Assembly (NCBI RefSeq): GCF_001007995.1
Contig: NZ_CP011389.1
Location: forward strand, 1,116,001-1,180,000
Direction: 5' to 3'
DNA length: 64,000 nucleotides
Source: Deinococcus soli (ex Cha et al. 2016)
GTDB lineage: Bacteria; Deinococcota; Deinococci; Deinococcales; Deinococcaceae
A program made the position numbers and the translations under genes. The notes below the pieces were generated by a model. The model did no database searches, was not told the origin of the DNA, and saw only the letters and a list, made by a program, of their open reading frames with translations. Position 1 is the stretch's first letter; each line of letters begins with the position of its first letter. Below, one piece after another: positions 1 to 9,600 of this stretch.

Positions 1-463
<463 letters not shown>

Positions 464-556
464 GGTGGTGCCCTCCAGGGAGGCATTGTGCGCCGCGTGC
501 CCGCCCGGGCGCGTGGCAGTTTCCTCAAGGGAGGATGAAGTCATACGGACCTCGAC

Positions 557-697
557 TGAATGGCTTGCAAAGCCGTTCAATCCGAGCGGACGCGACTCGT
601 AGAGCTGCGCAGCAGAGGAGGAGAAAAACGGGTTCCGGGCGTGGAGTTGGCGGCCCGGTGCCGTTCCGGGTTGTCAACGAAACAGACGGAATCCGGA
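557..697. repeat. Dispersed intergenic repeat, copy A (hairpin chain)
   Basis: The spacer between the reductase and the nitroreductase begins with a 10-bp hairpin with one G-T pair (557-566 with 570-579, loop GCA). A core at 583-617 follows, beginning CGAGCGGA and containing AGAGCTGCG and AGCAGAG. Two weaker stems follow (CCGGGC with GCCCGG; TTCCG with CGGAA). The core is nearly identical to one at 19275-19304, and its CGAGCGGA recurs at 53948-53955. It is read as a dispersed structured repeat; boundaries are approximate and no gene is seen in it. Confidence 0.6.
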
Positions 698-1480
698 TCA
701 CTCCCGTTCGGGCTGCTCGCAGGTGTCGCGGTACACGAACTGATCCAGGCGTTTGCGGTGGCGGCTGCTCCAGTCGATGCTGGGCCGCGCCTGATCGTGC
801 GGCAGGTACCCCAGGCGGTACACGGCCATGAGTTCCAGGTCGCCGGGGACGCGCAGCAGGTCCTGGATGGCCTGCCAGTGGCGGGGGATCTCCATGGGCG
901 TGCTGACGAACTGGATGCCCATGCCGAGCGCGCCTACGGCGTTCCAGATGTTCTCCATGGCAGCGCCCATGCCGAACACGGAGTAGAAGCCGGACAGTTC
1001 GCCGGGACGGTACTCGCCCTTGTCAAGGAGGACGGCCAGCAGCAGGGGGCTGCCTGCCACGAGTTTGCGGTTGTCCTCCCCGAGTTTTTTCGGCACGCCG
1101 AGTTGCCGCATGAGTTTCAGCCCGGCGTCGCTGAACACCTGCCGCGTGAAGGGTTTCAGCGGGCCGGGCAGGTGGTCGATGTGAATGCCGTCGCGCCGCT
1201 CCTCCATCTCCTTCTCGGTGAAGCGGAAGTAGCGGCGGTAGCGTTCGAAGAACACGCCGCCCTCGATGAGTTCGGTCATGCTCTGCCCGGCGATGCCAGC
1301 GACCTGCGCGATGGTGTCCGGGTTCTCGATGAGCACGAAGCGCCACGGCTGGCTGTTGAAGTGGCTGGGCGCCGCCTGCGCGACCCGCATCAGGAGGTGC
1401 TGGTGCTCGCGGCTGACCGGGTCCGGGCGGAAGGGGCCGTTGGTGGTGCGCCGCGCGAGCATGCCGTCGATCAGGTCCAT
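698..1480 (-). CDS. Nitroreductase-family flavoprotein
   Basis: Predicted FMN-dependent NAD(P)H oxidoreductase, 260 residues, a little longer than typical nitroreductases of about 200. The N-terminal ARRTTNGPF and the [10 protein letters not shown] segment near residues 39-48 match the phosphate- and flavin-binding parts of the fold, and [11 protein letters not shown] near residue 185 fits the conserved late motif. A TAGCCT box lies exactly 6 nt before the ATG with no Shine-Dalgarno, so the mRNA is probably leaderless. Substrate unknown; a nitro-compound or quinone reductase role is only the family default. Confidence 0.88.
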   Translation of the reverse strand: MDLIDGMLARRTTNGPFRPDPVSREHQHLLMRVAQAAPSHFNSQPWRFVLIENPDTIAQVAGIAGQSMTELIEGGVFFERYRRYFRFTEKEMEERRDGIHIDHLPGPLKPFTRQVFSDAGLKLMRQLGVPKKLGEDNRKLVAGSPLLLAVLLDKGEYRPGELSGFYSVFGMGAAMENIWNAVGALGMGIQFVSTPMEIPRHWQAIQDLLRVPGDLELMAVYRLGYLPHDQARPSIDWSSRHRKRLDQFVYRDTCEQPERE

Positions 1481-1486
1481 GCGGGC

Positions 1487-1492
1487 AGGCTA
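1487..1492 (-). promoter_or_regulatory. -10 box TAGCCT for leaderless nitroreductase mRNA
   Basis: TAGCCT fits TANNNT and sits 6 nt before the ATG at 1480, so transcription would start at or next to the start codon. Confidence 0.55.
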
Positions 1493-1506
1493 GCAGTGCG
1501 GGCCGG

Positions 1507-1830
1507 TCAGGTGCCCCAGGCGGTCAGGGTCCCGGCGGTGAACGCGGCGGCGCTCAGCAGGGCGCGCTGCCAGTGGTCGGCGCGGCCCGGGCGGGTGCGG
1601 GGCATGCTCAGCAGGAGGGCCAGCGCGGGCAGCAGCGCCCAGGCGGCCGCGCCGGCGCGCCAGGCCAGCCCCAGGCTGATCAGCGTCCCGGCGCAGGTCA
1701 GGAAGAACAGCGCGTGGTGCGGCCAGCGGGCCGCGTCCCGCCGCCAGCCGAGGTGCAGGCTCAGGCCCAGCGCCAGCAGCGCGCTCAGCAGCGTGGCGGT
1801 GATCAGCAGGGCGAGGTGGTGCGGGCTCAC
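1507..1830 (-). CDS. Small membrane protein of unknown function
   Basis: 107 residues with three or four hydrophobic segments (about 7-27, 38-58, 60-78 and 88-104) and no recognised domain. The start is GTG with GAGG just upstream, which is close spacing. It lies directly upstream of the nitroreductase on the same strand (26-nt gap) and may be cotranscribed. The unbroken helices and high GC3 favour a real gene, but the family is not recognised. Confidence 0.55.
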   Translation of the reverse strand: MSPHHLALLITATLLSALLALGLSLHLGWRRDAARWPHHALFFLTCAGTLISLGLAWRAGAAAWALLPALALLLSMPRTRPGRADHWQRALLSAAAFTAGTLTAWGT

Positions 1831-1882
1831 GCCTCATGCTCGCACGGCGCGCCATATGACAGATGCCCTGCCGGGGCGGGTG

Positions 1883-1888
1883 TACGTT
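1883..1888 (+). promoter_or_regulatory. -10 box TACGTT for leaderless lipoprotein mRNA
   Basis: TACGTT ends 7 nt before the ATG at 1896; no clear -35 hexamer or Shine-Dalgarno is visible. Confidence 0.5.
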
Positions 1889-1895
1889 CAGAGGC

Positions 1896-2375
1896 ATGCG
1901 TCCTGTTCACCTGCTGCTGCCCCTGCTGTTCCTGACTGCCTGCAAACCCGGCGGGGCGGCCAGTGACGGCGCGGTGCCGGGAAGGGAGGATCTGGTTGCC
2001 AGAACCCTGTTCACGGCGACCGGGTCGTTCGACGCGCAGGCGGACGCGCGCGAGCGGATCGGCGGTGGGCTGCGCCGCGCCACCTGGACCAGTCGCCCGC
2101 CGCTGGACGCCGCCGGGGTGGTCGTGCAGTACGACAGTGACGCGCGGCCCCTGAGCTGGAGGCTGGACATCCGGTCGCCGCGGTTCACCGCGCAGGACCT
2201 GGCCGGGCCGGACGCGCAGGCGGTCACGACGACGCAGGGCGAGGCGCTGCACCCGGTGGCAGGCTCCCGGCTGGCCGACACGCTGATCCTGACGACCACG
2301 CAGGGTCTGCGGGTGGTCACGCGCGGGTACGCCACGCAGGAGGACGCCGCGCTGCTGCCCGCCTTCCGCCGCTGA
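1896..2375 (+). CDS. Putative lipoprotein
   Basis: 159 residues beginning MRPVHLLLPLLFLTACKPG, a lipoprotein signal peptide with lipobox LTAC, so Cys16 would be lipidated and the protein anchored in the envelope. The mature part is hydrophilic, about 140 residues, with no recognised domain. An upstream in-frame ATG at 1863 was rejected because it would bury the signal peptide and because a TACGTT -10 box lies 7 nt before the chosen ATG. Transcribed divergently from the small membrane protein. Confidence 0.75.
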   Translation: MRPVHLLLPLLFLTACKPGGAASDGAVPGREDLVARTLFTATGSFDAQADARERIGGGLRRATWTSRPPLDAAGVVVQYDSDARPLSWRLDIRSPRFTAQDLAGPDAQAVTTTQGEALHPVAGSRLADTLILTTTQGLRVVTRGYATQEDAALLPAFRR

Positions 2376-2397
2376 ACGCTGGCGGCGCAGCGGCAGA

Positions 2398-2418
2398 AGG
2401 CGCGGACCGACCGCGCCT
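2398..2418. terminator. Bidirectional hairpin between convergent genes
   Basis: An 8-bp perfect stem (AGGCGCGG with CCGCGCCT) and 5-nt loop sits between the convergent lipoprotein and cyclase genes. There is no long T tract. Confidence 0.55.
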
Positions 2419-2435
2419 CTGTGCCTGGATGGCCA

Positions 2436-3473
2436 TCAGCGGACCAGGTTGCGGCCGGAGCGTTTGGCGTTATACATGGCGCTGTCGGCGCGGGCGAACA
2501 GGTCTTCGGCATTGTCCTCCGCGCCGCGCAGGGACCCCACGCCGAAACTGGCGGTGACGTTCAGGCCCGCGATGGGCTCGTCGGCCACCTCGGCGCGCAG
2601 GCGCTCGGCGACGACCACCGCGTCCGGGCGGGCCATGCCGGGCAGGATCACCAGGAATTCCTCGCCCCCCCAGCGGCCCACCTGTCCGCCCGAGGTGCTC
2701 ACGCTGCGGCGTAGCCGCTTGCCGAACGAGCGCAGCACGTCGTCCCCGGTGCCGTGCCCGTGCACGTCGTTCACGCGCTTGAAGTGGTCGATGTCGGTCA
2801 CGATGATGCTCAGCGGCGCGCGGTTCTTCAGGGCCTGCTCGATGCTGCGTTCGAGTTCCTCCTCGGTGGCGCTGCGGCCCAGCACCTCGGTCAGGGCGTC
2901 CTTGCGGGCCGCCTGGAGGCGCTGGCTGGTCTGCTGGTGCGCGCTGAGGTTCTGCTCGATGAACGCCATGACGTTGAATGCGATCAGGCCGGTGCCGCCC
3001 AGCACGATGATCGCCGTGACCCAGTCGGCCATGTTGCTGGCCTCCAGCGGGCCGTTCATGAGGACGCTGACGATCATGGTCAGGACACTCCCGAGGTTCA
3101 CGGCGGTCCCCAGGCGCGTGCCGAACACCAGGTACGACACGAGCACGTTCATGGTCAGCCACAGCGTCAGGTGGAACGGCATGTCACCCCACGCGACGGC
3201 GCGCGGGATTTCCAGCACGGCGACGAGCAGGTATCCGACGCTGGTCACGGCGTACACGGCGCCCACCCGCGCGGGCCGCAGCAGGGTGGCCGCAGCGGTC
3301 AGCAGGGCCACGACGCCCGCAATGTATTTCGGGAGCAGCAGAGCGACCCAGCCCTCGCGGGGCGGGTCGACCAGACCGGTCAGGACGGCGTACAGGACGT
3401 AGGCCAGGCTGGCGCTGCACACCACCAGGACCCGGTTGCGTTGCAGCAGCTGAGGAAGCGTCGGCGTTTTCAA
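2436..3473 (-). CDS. Membrane diguanylate cyclase (GGDEF)
   Basis: Makes cyclic di-GMP from two GTP. The N-terminal half has about six membrane helices forming an unnamed sensor region; a short linker leads to a C-terminal GGDEF domain with the active signature GRWGGEEF and the metal-binding segment TDIDHFKRVND. No RxxD inhibitory site precedes the signature, so product inhibition through that site is unlikely. The start is taken as TTG at 3473 because GGAG lies 10 nt upstream; an in-frame GTG at 3530 is the alternative. The frame stays open far upstream but overlaps ndk there. Confidence 0.88.
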   Translation of the reverse strand: MKTPTLPQLLQRNRVLVVCSASLAYVLYAVLTGLVDPPREGWVALLLPKYIAGVVALLTAAATLLRPARVGAVYAVTSVGYLLVAVLEIPRAVAWGDMPFHLTLWLTMNVLVSYLVFGTRLGTAVNLGSVLTMIVSVLMNGPLEASNMADWVTAIIVLGGTGLIAFNVMAFIEQNLSAHQQTSQRLQAARKDALTEVLGRSATEEELERSIEQALKNRAPLSIIVTDIDHFKRVNDVHGHGTGDDVLRSFGKRLRRSVSTSGGQVGRWGGEEFLVILPGMARPDAVVVAERLRAEVADEPIAGLNVTASFGVGSLRGAEDNAEDLFARADSAMYNAKRSGRNLVR

Positions 3474-3600
3474 TTCGGCTTCACTCCGGGAACGGACCTG
3501 TCGACCATGTGCTGAGTGAAATTCTCGCACGAAGCGCCCGGCACCGTCACCCGCAGGTGGGGGCCTCCGGCGGGGGTGGCGCGCACCGGGGGTCAACGGC

Positions 3601-3635
3601 GCCGCGCCCCGCTCACGGTGGAGGCGGGGCGCGGC
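3601..3635 (-). terminator. 12-bp GC-rich hairpin after ndk
   Basis: GCCGCGCCCCGC pairs perfectly with GCGGGGCGCGGC across an 11-nt loop, 17 nt after the ndk stop. No T run follows, so termination by this hairpin is inferred. Confidence 0.6.
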
Positions 3636-3652
3636 GCACGGGGGCACGGGGT

Positions 3653-4069
3653 TCAGGCGAGCAGTTCGCCGTCCTGGAAGAACAGGGCCAGTTCGCGCGC
3701 GGCGCTCTCGGTGCTGTCGCTGCCGTGCGTGACGTTCTCGCCGGTGGTGGTGGCGAAGTCGGCGCGGATGCTGCCGGGGGCGGCGTTGGCGGGGTTGGTC
3801 GCCCCCATCATGGCGCGCCAGCCCGCGATGGCGTTCTCGCCTTCCAGGGCGATGGCGACGACGGGCCCGCCGGTGATGAAGTCCACGAGTTCGCCGAAGA
3901 AGGGGCGCTCCTTGTGCTCGCCGTAGTGCGCTTCGGCGGTCTCGCGGGCGATGACCATCTGCTTGAGGCCCACGACGCGGTAGCCCTTGCGCTGGATGCG
4001 GGCGAGGATCTCGGGGGTCAGGCCGCGGCGGACGCCGTCGGGTTTGATCATGGCAAAGGTGCGTTCCAT
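3653..4069 (-). CDS. ndk: Nucleoside diphosphate kinase
   Basis: Transfers the gamma phosphate from ATP to nucleoside diphosphates through a phosphohistidine. The 138-residue length is normal for the family. [16 protein letters not shown] is the classic N-terminus, and [16 protein letters not shown] the conserved C-terminal segment; the active-site histidine lies in NVTHGSDS. An upstream in-frame ATG (4171) would add a non-homologous extension and was rejected. A TATCCT box lies 10 nt before the chosen ATG, so the leader would be only a few bases. Monocistronic. Confidence 0.97.
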   Translation of the reverse strand: MERTFAMIKPDGVRRGLTPEILARIQRKGYRVVGLKQMVIARETAEAHYGEHKERPFFGELVDFITGGPVVAIALEGENAIAGWRAMMGATNPANAAPGSIRADFATTTGENVTHGSDSTESAARELALFFQDGELLA

Positions 4070-4166
4070 AGCGTCCCCGAGGATAGCAGGCTGGCCCGGA
4101 CCGGGTGAGACCTCCACCCCCACCACCGGGCGCATGTGCACCTGTCCAGACTTGCCTGAAACCCCG

Positions 4167-4172
4167 TACAAT
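4167..4172 (+). promoter_or_regulatory. -10 box TACAAT for leaderless permease mRNA
   Basis: TACAAT is followed by six bases and the GTG start at 4179, so the transcript would begin at the start codon. Confidence 0.6.
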
Positions 4173-4178
4173 GGGAAG

Positions 4179-6131
4179 GTGACCCACGATTCTCACCCTC
4201 GCCCATCCGGCGACGCGGCCCGCATCGCGCTGATCGCCTGCGCCGTTGCCGCCCTGGGCATGCTCCTCTTCCCCCTGGCCACCCTGGGCCGGGGCTTCAG
4301 TGCCGACGCCGTCCTGATGCACGTCACGGGCAGCGTCATGAACCTCACCTCCAACCAGCAGGCCCCGCTGCCCCCCACCGGCACGGTCTTGGCGCTGGCC
4401 TGGGCCGCACTGGCCGCGCTGCTCGTGACCCTGGCAGGCGCCTGGGGCCGCCAGCGCTGGTTCTGGGTGACGGGCCTCCTCACCTTCGGGCTGGCCACCG
4501 CCGCCGTGGTCGTGCTGGGCGGCGCCCTGGACGACCAGACCCGGCGCGTACTGGCCGACACGACCCTGCGCCCCGGCGCCAAGCGTCAGCTGGGGAACTT
4601 CTACGCCAGCGGCGGCATGAACCTGGGCCTGTTCCTCCCGGCCCTGGCGGGCCTGATCGCCGCCGGTGCGGGCCTGAGCGCCACGCCGCGCGTGTGGCAG
4701 GCGTTCAACCGCATGCGCAGCCTGCTGGTGCCCGCCGCCGCGATCGGACTGGCCGTGCTGGTCGGCGCGGTCGTCGTGCTGATCGTGCAGCCCAGCGTGA
4801 ACCAGAGCGGCGCGCCCATGAGCCTGTGGGGCGCGTGGCTGGCCAAGTCGGACCTGGTGTACTTCGTGTACTCCACGCTGTTCGCGCCGGTCACGGCCCT
4901 GAACCCGCTGCTGGACAGCCTGAAGCTGGCCACGCCCCTGATCTTCACGGGTCTGAGCGTCGCGTTCGCCTTCCGCACGGGTCTGTTCAACATCGGTGCG
5001 CCGGGCCAGCTGACCATGGGTGCCATCGCCGCCATGCTAGTCGGCGTGTACGGCCCACCCAGCCTGGGCTACGGCCTGCTGGCCCTGAGCGTCCTCGCCG
5101 CCGCCGCCGGGGGCGCCCTGTGGGGAGCCATTCCCGGCCTCCTGAAGGCACGCTTCGGGTCCAGCGAGGTCATCAACACGATCATGCTGAACTACATCGC
5201 GTCTTCGGTGCTCGTGTTCCTGATCGGCAGCGACTCGTTCCCGTTCCTGGGCCGCGAGTACCCGCAACCGCTGAAGGCCGAAGGCTCGAACCCACAGAGT
5301 GAACTGCTGAACGGCGAGGCGCAGTTGCGTCCCCTCCTGGAGGTCCTGAACGTGGGGCAGAACGGTCAGGTGGCCCTGAGCATCGGCCTGCTGGTCGCGC
5401 TGGCCGCCTTCGTGATCGTGCGCCTCCTGGCGCGCAAGAACCGCACGCTGATCGCCCTGGCGGCCGCCGCCGTGCTGGGTGCCCTGACGTGGCGGATCGG
5501 GATTCCGGTCAGCGTCACCGGCAGTCAGCTGAACGGCGCGTTCCTGATCGCGCTGCTGTGCGCGGCGGGCTTCGGCATGCTGATGTGGCGCACCGCCGCC
5601 GGATACGCCCTGCGCGCCGTGGGCCTGTCCCCCAAGGCCGCCGAGTACGGCGGGATCAGCGTCGCGAAGAACACCATCCTGGCCATGACCATCGCGGGGA
5701 TGTTCGCGGGTCTGGCCGGCACGCACTACGTGAACGGCGGCGCGCTCGACGAGTACCGCCTGAAGCAGAACATGCCCGTGAACGTCGGCTTCGACGGGAT
5801 CGCCGTGGCGCTGATGGGCCAGAGCACCCCGGCGGGCGTCGTGGCGTCCAGCGTGCTGTTCGGCACCATCGACACCGGCGCGGTCAGCGTGACCACCAAA
5901 CTCTCCAAGGTCAACAGTGACATCGTGACGGTCCTCAAGGCGTTGATCGTGTTGTTCATCGCCGCCGGGGGCTTCCTGAGCCGCCGCCTCACCTCTCCCC
6001 CACCGCCCGCACTGGCCGCCGCCGCGGACCGCCACGAGACGCCGGCCGCCGCTGACGTCACCAAGACCCTCACCCCGCAGCCGAACGTGGCCCAGGCCAG
6101 CGAGGACATCACCCGGGAAGGCAACAAATAA
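4179..6131 (+). CDS. ABC permease, nucleoside/sugar type, with N-terminal extension
   Basis: Inner-membrane subunit of a BmpA-type ABC importer (YufP-like family, which moves nucleosides, riboflavin or simple sugars). At 650 residues it is much longer than the usual 350. The family core begins near residue 220 ([16 protein letters not shown]), with the typical [14 protein letters not shown] and [13 protein letters not shown] segments. Ahead of it are about 200 residues with several membrane helices that I do not recognise; a short hydrophilic tail closes the protein. The stop overlaps the next ATG by one base (TAATG), so the two permeases are translationally coupled. Their ATPase and binding protein are not in the window. 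Confidence 0.88.
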   Translation: MTHDSHPRPSGDAARIALIACAVAALGMLLFPLATLGRGFSADAVLMHVTGSVMNLTSNQQAPLPPTGTVLALAWAALAALLVTLAGAWGRQRWFWVTGLLTFGLATAAVVVLGGALDDQTRRVLADTTLRPGAKRQLGNFYASGGMNLGLFLPALAGLIAAGAGLSATPRVWQAFNRMRSLLVPAAAIGLAVLVGAVVVLIVQPSVNQSGAPMSLWGAWLAKSDLVYFVYSTLFAPVTALNPLLDSLKLATPLIFTGLSVAFAFRTGLFNIGAPGQLTMGAIAAMLVGVYGPPSLGYGLLALSVLAAAAGGALWGAIPGLLKARFGSSEVINTIMLNYIASSVLVFLIGSDSFPFLGREYPQPLKAEGSNPQSELLNGEAQLRPLLEVLNVGQNGQVALSIGLLVALAAFVIVRLLARKNRTLIALAAAAVLGALTWRIGIPVSVTGSQLNGAFLIALLCAAGFGMLMWRTAAGYALRAVGLSPKAAEYGGISVAKNTILAMTIAGMFAGLAGTHYVNGGALDEYRLKQNMPVNVGFDGIAVALMGQSTPAGVVASSVLFGTIDTGAVSVTTKLSKVNSDIVTVLKALIVLFIAAGGFLSRRLTSPPPPALAAAADRHETPAAADVTKTLTPQPNVAQASEDITREGNK

Positions 6132-7045
6132 TGGACGGCCTCATTGCACAGATCTTCACCACGGCGTTTCTCGCCACCTTCATCCGCAGCGTCGTGCCGC
6201 TGCTGCTGACCGCGCTGGGCGGCCTGTTCAGCGAACGCAGCGGCGTCGTGAACATCGCCCTGGAGGGCCTGATCATCTTCGGGGCGCTGTCGGCTGCCGT
6301 CAGCACACACCTGCTCACGCCCAGCCTGGGTGCGGCCGCCCCGTGGGTGGGGTGGCTGGCCGGGATGCTGGTCGGCGGTCTGATCGCCTGGATTCACGCG
6401 GTCCTGAGCATCAGGTACCGCGCCGATCAGGTGATCAGCGGCACGGCCATCAACCTGCTCGCCACCGGCGTGCCCGCCGTGGTCCTGACCGCGCTGTACG
6501 GCGTGTCCAACGAGAGCCCCAAGGTCGAGTACGCGCTGCCGCTGTGGGGCGCCGGGGAACTGCGCTTCTCGCCCCCGGTGTTCTTCGCGTTCCTGGCCGT
6601 GGTGATCACGTGGTACGTCATGTACCGCACGCCGTACGGCCTGCGCCTGCGCGCCACCGGTGAGCAGCCGGGTGCGGCCGCCAGCATGGGCGTGAACGTG
6701 CGCCGCATGCGCTACAGCGCCGTGATCCTGTCCGGCGTGCTGGCCGGGACCGCCGGGGCGTTCCTGAGCATCGGGAACCTCGACTCGTACGTGCGCAACA
6801 TCAGCGCGGGCGCAGGCTTCATCGCGCTGGCCGCGCTGATCTTCGGCCAGTGGAAACCGCTGGGTGTGCTGGGCGCCACGCTGCTCTTCGGCCTGCTGCA
6901 GGCCCTGAGCATCGTGCTGGGCGGCACGAACCTCCTGCCGAGCACGCTGGTTCAGGCCCTGCCGTACCTGATCACGATCCTGGCGCTGATCTTCACGGGC
7001 CGCAGCCGCGCGCCCAAGGCGCTGGGCCGCCCCTACGACGGGTAG
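6131..7045 (+). CDS. ABC permease, nucleoside/sugar type
   Basis: Second membrane subunit of the importer encoded just upstream (YufQ-like). At 304 residues with about eight helices it is of normal length. The family segments FSERSGVVNIALEGL near the N-terminus and GLRLRATGEQPGAAASMGV, the cytoplasmic loop that contacts the ATPase, are present. It shares one base with the preceding stop codon, which argues for equal production of the two subunits. Substrate unknown, since no binding protein gene is adjacent. Confidence 0.9.
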   Translation: MDGLIAQIFTTAFLATFIRSVVPLLLTALGGLFSERSGVVNIALEGLIIFGALSAAVSTHLLTPSLGAAAPWVGWLAGMLVGGLIAWIHAVLSIRYRADQVISGTAINLLATGVPAVVLTALYGVSNESPKVEYALPLWGAGELRFSPPVFFAFLAVVITWYVMYRTPYGLRLRATGEQPGAAASMGVNVRRMRYSAVILSGVLAGTAGAFLSIGNLDSYVRNISAGAGFIALAALIFGQWKPLGVLGATLLFGLLQALSIVLGGTNLLPSTLVQALPYLITILALIFTGRSRAPKALGRPYDG

Positions 7046-7131
7046 AGCCGACCCGCACCACCCAGACCGGGAGTCCGCCACACGGCCGGCTCCCGGTCAT
7101 CCTGTTCCGGGTCCGGTACGGTCCGATGCGC

Positions 7132-7137
7132 TACTCT
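7132..7137 (+). promoter_or_regulatory. -10 box TACTCT upstream of the RodZ-like gene
   Basis: TACTCT lies 10 nt before the GTG at 7148, allowing a leader of only a few bases. Confidence 0.45.
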
Positions 7138-7147
7138 GGACAGTACC

Positions 7148-8206
7148 GTGACGAGCTTTGGAGCCGCCCTTCGACAGGCCCGCGAGGGTCTGGGTCTCAG
7201 CACGCAGGACGTCGCCCTGCGCACCAAGATCCGCGGGGACTACCTGCGGGCCCTGGAGGACGGCAACCTGGCCGCGCTGCCCGAACGGACCTTCGCCCGC
7301 TCGTACCTGACCCGCTACGCGCGGGAACTGGGCCTGGACCCGCAGCCGCTCCTGAGTGACTTCGACCGGGCGCTGCCCGCCCCCGCAGGGTCGTCCGCCG
7401 CGACCCGCGTCACCACGCCGGTCCGGCCCGCCCGGCGTTCGGCCGCTCTGTGGGCGGCGCTGGCCGCCGGCGCCCTGCTGATCGCCGGGGCCGCCGCGTA
7501 CCAGTTCACGCGCGGCGGGAACGGCACCCAGACGGCCGTCACCCCCGCGACGGGCGCGTCGGCCGGGGCCCCGGCCGGTACGGGCAGCAGTTCGGCGGGC
7601 GGCGCGGCGACCACCACCCCAGCGACGCAGACGGTCCGCCTGACGGTGAAGGTCGTGCCACCCGGCGCGAGGGTGTTCCTCGACAACCGCGACCTGGGCA
7701 CGGCGCCGGTCCTGGCGTTCCCGGTGGACGCCCGCCGGCAGGCGGAACTGCGCGTGGAACTCCAGGGGCGCGAGCCGCTGCGGCAGGCAGTGGACGTGAG
7801 CCGCAGCCGGGACCTGCGAGTCACCCTCAGTCCCAGCGGGACGACCAGCGTCCTGACCGACGCGGCCCGTCCTGTCACGACGGGCACCAAAGCGACGGGC
7901 ACCGCCAGTGGCACCCCTGCTGATCAGGGTTCCGGCGCGGGCACCGGAACGGGCGCGGCGCCGAAGCCCACGCCAGCCCCCGCGAGCGCCGTGAAGGTCA
8001 CGTACAGTGGGCCGTCGTGGACGCGCGTCACGGACGCCGCGGGCCGCATCGTGTTCGAGGGCACGCCTCCGGCCGGGACCGTGAAGGGCTTCCCGAAGGG
8101 CGTGACGATCCGCACCGGGAACGCCGCGGCTGTCAGCGTCAGCGTCAGCGGCGGGCCCAGCGCGCCCCTGGGGCAGTCCGGTCAGGTCGTGACGCGCACC
8201 TTCTGA
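7148..8206 (+). CDS. RodZ-like HTH membrane protein
   Basis: 352 residues with the RodZ layout. An N-terminal helix-turn-helix (1-70: FGAALRQAREGLGLST, then YLRALEDGNLAALPE) is of the type that binds MreB in RodZ rather than DNA. A membrane helix near 100-120 (ALWAALAAGALLIAGAAAY) is followed by a Ala/Thr/Gly-rich linker. Next comes a PEGA-like beta domain (VKVVPPGARVFLDN, about 160-220), a second linker, and a C-terminal domain resembling DUF4115. A role in envelope shape is the family expectation, not shown here; the PEGA-like insert is unusual for RodZ. Confidence 0.75.
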   Translation: MTSFGAALRQAREGLGLSTQDVALRTKIRGDYLRALEDGNLAALPERTFARSYLTRYARELGLDPQPLLSDFDRALPAPAGSSAATRVTTPVRPARRSAALWAALAAGALLIAGAAAYQFTRGGNGTQTAVTPATGASAGAPAGTGSSSAGGAATTTPATQTVRLTVKVVPPGARVFLDNRDLGTAPVLAFPVDARRQAELRVELQGREPLRQAVDVSRSRDLRVTLSPSGTTSVLTDAARPVTTGTKATGTASGTPADQGSGAGTGTGAAPKPTPAPASAVKVTYSGPSWTRVTDAAGRIVFEGTPPAGTVKGFPKGVTIRTGNAAAVSVSVSGGPSAPLGQSGQVVTRTF

Positions 8207-8213
8207 CAGCAGC

Positions 8214-8252
8214 GTTCAGAGGTGTCGGTGGTGTCCCTCACGACCTCTGAAC
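8214..8252 (+). terminator. Hairpin after the RodZ-like gene
   Basis: GTTCAGAGGT pairs perfectly with ACCTCTGAAC (10 bp, 19-nt loop) just after the stop codon. No T tract. Confidence 0.55.
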
Positions 8253-8341
8253 CGGGCAGAGCCGCGCGGGCCCGGTTGCCCCGAAACCGGCTGTGGCCTT
8301 CCGGGTAGGAACCCGTGCGTGGTCGGGCGGTCGCGGCCCGC

Positions 8342-8347
8342 TAGAGT
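8342..8347 (+). promoter_or_regulatory. -10 box TAGAGT for leaderless AI-2E family mRNA
   Basis: TAGAGT is followed by GGAGGC and then the GTG at 8354. The GGAGG is too close to serve as a normal Shine-Dalgarno, so a leaderless start is favoured. Confidence 0.55.
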
Positions 8348-8353
8348 GGAGGC

Positions 8354-9517
8354 GTGACCCGACCTTCCCCCGCGCCCGCGCCCCGCTCCCGGCCGTCTTC
8401 CGGTGACCCGACCCGCCTGAACGCCTTCCAGTACGTGTGGCGTAGCCCGTGGGTGCGGGCGCTGGTGTTCCTGCTGGCCATCTACGTCGCGTGGCGGTTC
8501 GTGGGGCAGATCCGGACGGTGCTGATCGATTTCGCGGTGGCGTTCCTGATCGCGTACCTGGCCAATCCGCTGCTGAACTGGCTGGAGCGGGGCCGGGTCC
8601 GGCGCGGCCTGGGCGTGTTCTTCGTGGTGCTGATCTTCGCGGGCCTGCTGAGCCTCGCGGGGATACTGCTGGCGACCGTGTCCGGCCAGCTGGTCACGCT
8701 GATCAAAGCGCTGCCTGATCAGATCGGGTCACTGGGTGACGTACTGGACCGCGTGACCTCCTGGCTGACCGACCGGGGCGTGCCCGGGCTGACTGACTCG
8801 CGCGAGCGGCTGATCACGGCTGCGCAGGACTACGTGCAGAACTTCGGGCAGAACATCGTGCCGATCCTGCAAAACGCCCTGTCGTCCACGGGAACGCTGC
8901 TGAACAGCCTCGTGTCGATCGGCGGGGTGGTGGGGCAGGTGCTGCTGATCCTGCTGATGAGCGTCTACCTGATGATCGACTACAGCCGCGTGAACGCTGC
9001 GCTGCTGCATGTCTTTCCGCGTCCCTGGCAGCCGCGCGTGCAGGAGTTCAGTGATCTGGTCGGCACGGCTGTGGGTGGGTACGTGCGTGGGCAGTTGCTG
9101 ATCGCGTCGTTCATCGGGGTGTTCGTGTGGCTGGGCCTGACCATTGTGGGGATTCCCAGTGCCGCCGCGATCGGGTTCCTGGCCGGAGCGTTCAACATCG
9201 TGCCGTACCTGGGGCCGATCATCGGTGCGACCCCGGCGATCCTGCTGGCACTGACGCTCCCGGGCGCGCTGCTGAAGATCGTGCTGGTGATCGTGGTGTT
9301 CGTCGCCGCCAACCAGATCGAGGGGAATTTCCTCAGTCCGTACATCCTGAGCCGCACGACGGACCTGCATCCGATCACGGTGCTGGTCGCCATCCTGGTC
9401 GGGGCGTCGCTGCTGGGCTTCGCCGGGGCGCTGCTGGCGGTGCCGCTGGTCGCGCTGGGCAAGCTGATGCTGCAGCGGTACTACTATCCCAGCCGCGTGT
9501 ATACCGACGGGCCCTGA
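8354..9517 (+). CDS. AI-2E family transporter (PerM/DUF20)
   Basis: 387-residue polytopic membrane protein of the AI-2E/PerM family, at about the usual length. An N-terminal pair of helices is followed by a soluble region (about 110-200), then a cluster of helices with GFLAGAFNIVPYLGPIIGATPA, the family's most conserved stretch, and NQIEGNFLSPYIL. Members export or transport small molecules or act as Na+/H+ antiporters; the substrate cannot be chosen from sequence. It is a single-gene unit between a leaderless-type promoter and a strong hairpin. Confidence 0.88.
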   Translation: MTRPSPAPAPRSRPSSGDPTRLNAFQYVWRSPWVRALVFLLAIYVAWRFVGQIRTVLIDFAVAFLIAYLANPLLNWLERGRVRRGLGVFFVVLIFAGLLSLAGILLATVSGQLVTLIKALPDQIGSLGDVLDRVTSWLTDRGVPGLTDSRERLITAAQDYVQNFGQNIVPILQNALSSTGTLLNSLVSIGGVVGQVLLILLMSVYLMIDYSRVNAALLHVFPRPWQPRVQEFSDLVGTAVGGYVRGQLLIASFIGVFVWLGLTIVGIPSAAAIGFLAGAFNIVPYLGPIIGATPAILLALTLPGALLKIVLVIVVFVAANQIEGNFLSPYILSRTTDLHPITVLVAILVGASLLGFAGALLAVPLVALGKLMLQRYYYPSRVYTDGP

Positions 9518-9535
9518 CCGGCGGACGTCACGGGC

Positions 9536-9568
9536 GAGGGGGACGGGGCAGCGTAGCCCGTCCCCCTC
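9536..9568. terminator. 12-bp bidirectional terminator hairpin
   Basis: GAGGGGGACGGG pairs perfectly with CCCGTCCCCCTC across a 9-nt loop between two convergent genes. Confidence 0.7.
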
Positions 9569-9600
9569 ATTCCGTTCTGCCTGCTGGTCCTCCCCGGGCA

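Noticed and set aside
3474..4322. Extended N-terminus of the first diguanylate cyclase reaching through ndk
   Set aside because: The extension is the antisense/frame shadow of ndk and the ABC permease; a GGAG-TTG start at 3473 explains the protein.
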